Assembly (NCBI GenBank): GCA_025462805.1
Contig: JAOAPJ010000098.1
Span: forward strand, 1 to 9,786
Source of the DNA: Acidobacteriaceae bacterium
GTDB taxonomy: Bacteria; Acidobacteriota; Terriglobia; Terriglobales; Acidobacteriaceae
DNA: 9,786 nt
Direction: 5' to 3'
The position numbers were made by a program, and so were the translations under genes. This document shows, in pieces, positions 6,455 through 9,786 of this stretch (the stretch's first letter is position 1; each line of letters begins with the position of its first letter). The notes under the pieces are model-generated. The model saw nothing but the letters and a program-made list of their open reading frames with translations, had not been told where the DNA came from and made no database searches.

Positions 6455-7366
6455 CTAGGACACTCGCCCTCTCTCGCGCAAGGCAGGCGGCACGACCCAC
6501 ATGCCAAGAAACAGCAAGACATCGATAACTCTGGGCCTGCCGATCTGAAACATTTCGGCCAAAAGCGGCACGAATGCCCTCCACTGCCCCTGCCGGGCGG
6601 CCTGGGATGCGACCTGGGTCGCAATGAAGCCGGCATAGGCACGAGGCGTCACGAGAGAATGCCGCTCGCGAATCCAGGCCAGCGAGCCTTGCCAGTCATG
6701 GCTTCTGCTTACGCTTACCGGGGAGGGCTCGAGGTTCCAGGTGGCCAAGGGCTGGGGAACGAATTCGATCTTGACGCCCGGGGCGAGCGTCGCGCGCAGC
6801 AGCCAATCCCAATCCTGGTGTTTTCGCAGGCCCTCCGCAAAAGGAACCTCGAGCACCAGGCTCCTGGTCGTCAACAGCGTGGAGGTCTGCAGCACTCCCT
6901 CCCCCTGCCTCCAGGAGTTCCGCGCCAGCAGATACTCTGACAGCGGTTCGGAGGGAGGCTTTCTCGGCCAGATGAACTCGCCGCGCTTCATGCGCGCACG
7001 CACCTGACAGGCTACGATGGGATGCCGTGCAGAAGATGCCTTTGCTACGGCGAGTTGCCGTCCCAGCTTCCCGGGCATCCACTCATCATCATCATCCAGA
7101 AAGGCCAGCCACTCACCCGTGGCAGCCTTCACCCCTGCATTTCTGGCGCGTGCGCCACCACCTTGTTGCGGCAGGGCGAGAATCTTCAATCGCCGCGAGG
7201 CGATGGCCTCAAGCGCCGCCACCGTCTCCGGGTCCGGTCCATCGATCACGACGATGACTTCCAGATCGGCAACCGTCTGCCCCAGCACCGAGTTCACGGC
7301 GCGCACCACCAGTGCCGCACGTGCGCGAGTCGGGATAACCACGGAGACGGAAGGACGGGGATTCAA
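6455..7366 (-). CDS. Glycosyltransferase family 2
   Basis: Predicted GT-A fold sugar transferase, 303 residues, in the same polysaccharide operon. Visible motifs: SVVIPTRAR (8-16), VIVVIDGPD (37-45), GGGARARNAG (69-78), FLDDDDEW (89-96) as the metal-binding acidic cluster, and RKHQDWDWLLR (181-191), the catalytic-base region where relatives often have ED. A hydrophobic run near residues 281-294 (IDVLLFLGMWVVPP) may touch the membrane. The start is TTG at 7366. It is the only usable start in the frame before an in-frame stop at 7418-7420, and it forms a TTGA overlap with the stop of the GT4 gene. The Shine-Dalgarno is poor, so translation probably depends on coupling to the upstream gene. It is only distantly similar to the other GT2 in the operon, so the two probably make different linkages; donor and acceptor are unknown. 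Confidence 0.92.
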   Translation of the reverse strand: MNPRPSVSVVIPTRARAALVVRAVNSVLGQTVADLEVIVVIDGPDPETVAALEAIASRRLKILALPQQGGGARARNAGVKAATGEWLAFLDDDDEWMPGKLGRQLAVAKASSARHPIVACQVRARMKRGEFIWPRKPPSEPLSEYLLARNSWRQGEGVLQTSTLLTTRSLVLEVPFAEGLRKHQDWDWLLRATLAPGVKIEFVPQPLATWNLEPSPVSVSRSHDWQGSLAWIRERHSLVTPRAYAGFIATQVASQAARQGQWRAFVPLLAEMFQIGRPRVIDVLLFLGMWVVPPALRERGRVS

Positions 7367-8625
7367 TTGTGTTTGCGGGCTTGGGACTGGATCGAATACT
7401 GGTGCTGAACATACTCCTCACTCAGCGGCTGGAGCGGGAATTCGTTCTCAAGTGTAGCGTCCGACTGCGTGAGCAGCCGATCATAGATCTTCTCCAGCTT
7501 CTTCGTTTGCGTGTCCAGGTCAAAGAGTTCGCGGGCGCGCCTGGCGGCTGCGTCGCTGAACTGCTGCCACAGGGCATCATCGCGCAACAACCTGACGATG
7601 TTCATCGCCAGGCCTTGCGTATCGCGCTCGCCGGTGAGAAGGCCGGTAGCGTTGTGCGCGACCGCTTCGGGGATCCCCCCAGTCGAAAAGCTGGCCACCG
7701 GCAGACCCATAGCCTGAGCCTCTGCAAACACGAGTCCGAAGCCTTCAGAGGTGCCCATGGGGGTCGTAAAACTGGGGACACTGAATACTTTGGCTCGGCT
7801 CATCCAGTCGCGAACCTCGCTTTGCGGACGCAATCCCAAAAACTGATAGTTCTTGAGGCACCCTGCGGCAAGTTCTTCCAGGCTCGCCCGCATCGGACCG
7901 TCGCCGATCACGACCAGCCGCGCTTCAGGAACTTGCTCTTGCACCAGAGCCATCGCTTGAATCAGATGATCGCAGCCCTTGCTATCGACGAGACGCCCGG
8001 CAAAGAGGACGATCGGCTCCCGCGCGATCGACGGGTCAGGCGTAAACAACCCGGCGTCCACCCCAACGTAGTGAACGGAGACCTTATCCGCGGGAAATCC
8101 CTGGCTGATCAATTTGCCGCGAATGAATTCGGACACGGCGAGGAACAGAGCGGCTTCCTTCTGGACGATCGGCCTCCAGCGCAGATAGCGACGATAGTCG
8201 AAAGAGAACCTGCGCGCGTATTCTGCCTTCATCGTGACGTCGTAGCCGTGAAATGTCACGACGAGCGGCACCTTGAGGCGGCGAGCCAGCCGTAATGCCG
8301 GGACACTATCCATACCAAAGTGCGCATGGACCAGCACGGGATTGAGGCGACGCATCGTGCGCGTCAGACCGGGGGCGAACCCCCATAATTTGTAGAGCGT
8401 CCGCCGGCTGGAGCGAAACGGCCCTGGGCTGTCGATGCAGTGGACTTTGCCATCCGGCAGGGTCAGGCCGTCCACTCGATTACCGCCGACAAAGTAGGGT
8501 GAGAATTGGGTGAGAGCTCCAGCTTGCGAGAGCACAAAGGTCTCAGACGCTGGCAATAGGTTGGTGCGGTAGATGAGGACCGCGGGCCGGGCTTCCGGAG
8601 GCGTATTCGTCTGTGGATCCGTCAC
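7363..8625 (-). CDS. Glycosyltransferase family 4 (GT-B fold, retaining)
   Basis: First gene of the operon. It is predicted to transfer a sugar from a nucleotide donor with retention, as in exopolysaccharide, capsule or LPS assembly. The 420 residues fit the family. N-terminal domain: VLIYRTNLLPASETF (16-30), VHAHFGMDS (99-107) and TFHGYDV (124-130). C-terminal domain: VLFAGRLVDSKGCDHLIQA (206-224), VIGDGP (239-244), and SEGFGLVFAEAQAMGLPV (293-310), which holds the E-x7-E motif at E294 and E302, followed by GGIPE (316-320). The GTG at 8625 is chosen because similarity begins shortly after it and AGAGA lies 7 nt upstream. The frame remains open to 8841, but the extra 72 residues are rich in Arg, Cys and Pro and look non-coding. 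The last 30 or so residues are a polar tail outside the fold. Its stop overlaps the TTG start of the next gene. Confidence 0.93.
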   Translation of the reverse strand: MTDPQTNTPPEARPAVLIYRTNLLPASETFVLSQAGALTQFSPYFVGGNRVDGLTLPDGKVHCIDSPGPFRSSRRTLYKLWGFAPGLTRTMRRLNPVLVHAHFGMDSVPALRLARRLKVPLVVTFHGYDVTMKAEYARRFSFDYRRYLRWRPIVQKEAALFLAVSEFIRGKLISQGFPADKVSVHYVGVDAGLFTPDPSIAREPIVLFAGRLVDSKGCDHLIQAMALVQEQVPEARLVVIGDGPMRASLEELAAGCLKNYQFLGLRPQSEVRDWMSRAKVFSVPSFTTPMGTSEGFGLVFAEAQAMGLPVASFSTGGIPEAVAHNATGLLTGERDTQGLAMNIVRLLRDDALWQQFSDAAARRARELFDLDTQTKKLEKIYDRLLTQSDATLENEFPLQPLSEEYVQHQYSIQSQARKHN

Positions 8626-8764
8626 GATCGAGTCTCTAAGGGGCTCCTGCGGCAGCCGAGAGGCTCGTCCCGTAACCGCTCGACCATTGCCAAGCCTCCA
8701 CTGCCGACAGCTTACTCTCGCACAGGCCGTCCGGTCTCCGCCACAACAGTTGTACCGGTGTGGA

Positions 8765-8794
8765 GTTATGCAACCAGGAGCTGGATTACGCCAA
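8765..8794 (-). promoter_or_regulatory. Weak candidate promoter for the glycosyltransferase operon
   Basis: On the minus strand, TTGGCG (8794-8789) and CATAAC (8770-8765) are separated by 18 bp; each matches consensus at four of six positions. It would give a leader of about 130 nt before the GTG at 8625. It is the best pair I found by eye in this gap, but matches of this quality occur by chance. Confidence 0.22.
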
Positions 8795-8906
8795 CTTGAA
8801 GTCGGCCGTGCAGGAAGAGCAGCCTGCTGTGGTGGAACCAAACCATTTCAACTGAGCGCACTGAGGATCAGCAGAGTCAATGCTTTTGCTGGCGCTGCTC
8901 TTCTGG

Positions 8907-8919
8907 AGACGTGACGTCT
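8907..8919. promoter_or_regulatory. Short perfect inverted repeat, possible operator
   Basis: AGACGT and ACGTCT flank a single G, making a 13-bp dyad about 80 bp before the DinB-like start and about 280 bp before the GT4 start. Its size and place suit a dimeric regulator, but one copy of a 6-bp half-site can easily arise by chance. Confidence 0.2.
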
Positions 8920-8998
8920 ATCAGTTGCGCTATCGGCCAAAGGGAACAATGTATTACAACGCGCTACGAGATCGAATCGCCAAACGTACGGGGGATCC

Positions 8999-9544
8999 AT
9001 GACCCACTCACAGGCTGACGTTGACCTCTGTCAGGCGCTGGTGGAGAGCTACGCCGTAAATGAGCGGATGAATCAGATCGTGCTGGAGCATCTGCACCCT
9101 GCTGCATGGCGCGCCAGCCCGCCCGGGCGTAAGGTACGGACAATCGCCGCCATTATCACGCACGTTCACAACATCCGCCGCAAATGGGTAAGGCTCTCCG
9201 CGCAGCACATAGGGCTCGCTGCCCCGCTCGACCGCGCCAGCTGCACGCAGGAGCAGGCCCGGGTCGCTCTGGCGGAGAGCGCCGCGGGCTGCTCCGAGAT
9301 GCTTGGGCAGGCTTTATCGCGGCGGCGACCAGCGGTCAGTACCTTTCTCCGGGATGGCTGGGCCACTCCATGGCCGGCGGGTGCGGCCATGGTGGCCTAC
9401 ATGATTTCCCATGACGCACATCATCGTGGGCAGGTATGTATGCTCGCCCATCAGCTCGGATTTCCACTGCCGACCCAGGCCGCCCATGGGATCTGGGGCT
9501 GGGAAAGGCTGTGGAAGCAATGCGGCTTCACGCATCCGCGATAG
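8999..9544 (+). CDS. DinB/YfiT-like four-helix-bundle protein, putative metal-dependent
   Basis: Members of the DinB-like superfamily are small helical-bundle proteins that usually bind a divalent metal through three histidines; some are thiol S-transferases (bacillithiol, mycothiol), and most have no known reaction. The 181-residue product fits. It shows a first His region, ITHVHNIRRKW (53-63), and the characteristic C-terminal HDAHHRGQ (138-145), where H138 and H142 are the likely second and third metal ligands. There is no signal peptide or membrane segment, so it is probably cytoplasmic. The ATG at 8999 has GGGGGA only 3 nt upstream, a short spacing, but the next in-frame ATG (9068) would remove the first helix. 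It is the only plus-strand gene and is transcribed away from the glycosyltransferase operon, so there is no evidence of a functional link. Confidence 0.85.
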   Translation: MTHSQADVDLCQALVESYAVNERMNQIVLEHLHPAAWRASPPGRKVRTIAAIITHVHNIRRKWVRLSAQHIGLAAPLDRASCTQEQARVALAESAAGCSEMLGQALSRRRPAVSTFLRDGWATPWPAGAAMVAYMISHDAHHRGQVCMLAHQLGFPLPTQAAHGIWGWERLWKQCGFTHPR

Positions 9545-9786
9545 GAGTTTTGGGGGTACAGTGGGCACGGCCCCTCTGGTGCTCCGGACGGGACCGAAAC
9601 GATTCCTATACTCAAGGGTCGCCTGATCAGGTGCATACGGCAGACGTTTGGCCGAGGCCACTGACCCGCGGTCACCGGCAGTCTGTGAGCATCAGCTTCG
9701 GTTGAGCGATGGCCAACTGCTGAGCCACAATATTCATCCAACCGCCGTAAGGCCGCGTTCGTGTGTGAAATGGCCGCCCAAGTTTG
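9545..9786. other. Right-edge region after the DinB-like gene, no confident gene
   Basis: No tRNA, terminator with a T-run, or insertion-sequence end was found here. One minus-strand frame is open from the window edge (9785) to a TGA at 9672-9674. Its last 37 codons read, in part, GGWMNIVAQQLAIAQP, with about 62% of codons ending in G or C. It could be the 3' end of a gene entering from the right, convergent with the DinB-like gene, but 37 codons are too few to decide and I recognise no family. Confidence 0.3.

Larger units (their letters stand above)
4573..8625 (-). other. Four-gene glycosyltransferase operon (GT4, GT2, GT2, WecG/TagA/CpsF)
   Basis: The four genes share a strand and have junctions of a 4-bp overlap (TTGA at 7363-7366), a 35-bp gap (6420-6454) and a 4-bp overlap (GTGA at 5373-5376), which suggests one message with translational coupling. 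The set gives an enzyme complement for adding several sugars to a lipid-linked precursor. No initiating phosphoglycosyltransferase, Wzx/Wzy, ABC exporter or nucleotide-sugar synthesis gene is present in the window, so the pathway is incomplete here. Confidence 0.85.
8626..8998. other. Divergent intergenic region, 373 bp, no gene seen
   Basis: This gap lies between the start of the GT4 gene and the start of the divergent DinB-like gene and should hold both promoters. Frames are open through parts of it on both strands, but their translations are rich in Arg, Cys, Ser and Pro and show no domain. It contains one weak promoter-like pair for the operon (8765-8794) and an inverted repeat (8907-8919) upstream of the DinB-like gene. 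No clear sigma-70 pair was found for the plus-strand gene. Confidence 0.6.

Noticed and set aside
6420..6584. 55-residue N-terminal extension of the second GT2 protein
   Set aside because: It overlaps the end of the previous GT2 gene and is rich in Arg, Cys and Ser; the GT2 fold begins at the ATG at 6419.
8626..8841. 72-residue N-terminal extension of the GT4 protein
   Set aside because: The composition is unlike a protein (many Arg, Cys, Pro), it has no family similarity, and GTG at 8625 directly precedes the GT4 domain.
9622..9631. 10-bp palindrome CCTGATCAGG
   Set aside because: Several palindromes of this length are expected by chance in a window of this size, and nothing nearby gives it a role.
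1..9786. CRISPR arrays, tRNA or rRNA genes, insertion sequences, phage or defence genes
   Set aside because: Looked for on both strands; no regularly spaced repeats, cloverleaf, transposase motif or terminal inverted repeats were found. The only long repeat is the domain duplication inside the phosphoesterase.

Overview
The window looks like chromosomal DNA from a fairly GC-rich environmental bacterium. The combination of a Tat-exported GH10 xylanase, a large secreted phospholipase C/AcpA-type phosphoesterase carrying IPT/TIG domains, a compact glycosyltransferase operon and a stand-alone DinB-like protein is typical of soil Acidobacteriota. That assignment is inference from gene content only; there is no rRNA or other marker gene here.

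All genes but one lie on the minus strand, so transcription runs from high to low coordinates. Starting at the right: bases 9545-9786 hold no convincing gene. A plus-strand DinB/YfiT-like gene (8999-9544) is divergent from the rest. Between it and the next gene is a 373-bp regulatory gap (8626-8998). A four-gene glycosyltransferase operon follows: GT4 (8625-7363), GT2 (7366-6455), GT2 (6419-5373) and a WecG/TagA/CpsF family transferase (5376-4573). Two of its three junctions are 4-bp start/stop overlaps (TTGA and GTGA), and these fix the starts of the downstream genes as non-ATG codons. After a 113-bp gap with a candidate promoter comes a 1031-residue secreted protein (4459-1364): signal peptide, IPT, beta-sandwich, IPT, beta-sandwich, IPT, then the phosphoesterase domain. 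A strong GC-rich hairpin (1307-1332) separates it from a GH10 endo-beta-1,4-xylanase (1278-139). The left edge carries the first 36 codons of a further minus-strand gene (108-1), with a good Shine-Dalgarno site and an N-terminus resembling SAM-dependent methyltransferases.

The four glycosyltransferases very probably assemble an exported polysaccharide or lipid-linked oligosaccharide: the GT4 and GT2 enzymes would extend the chain and the WecG-type enzyme would add an N-acetylmannosaminuronate-like or related sugar. The initiating transferase, flippase and polymerase are not in the window, so the cluster must continue elsewhere or rely on other loci. The phosphoesterase and xylanase are extracytoplasmic hydrolases. 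They may belong to the same envelope or polysaccharide program or may be independent scavenging enzymes. I found no mobile element, CRISPR array, tRNA or clearly novel system. The most unusual items are the duplicated IPT/beta-sandwich architecture of the phosphoesterase, the hidden partial gene at the left edge, and the stacked non-ATG, overlapping starts in the glycosyltransferase operon.
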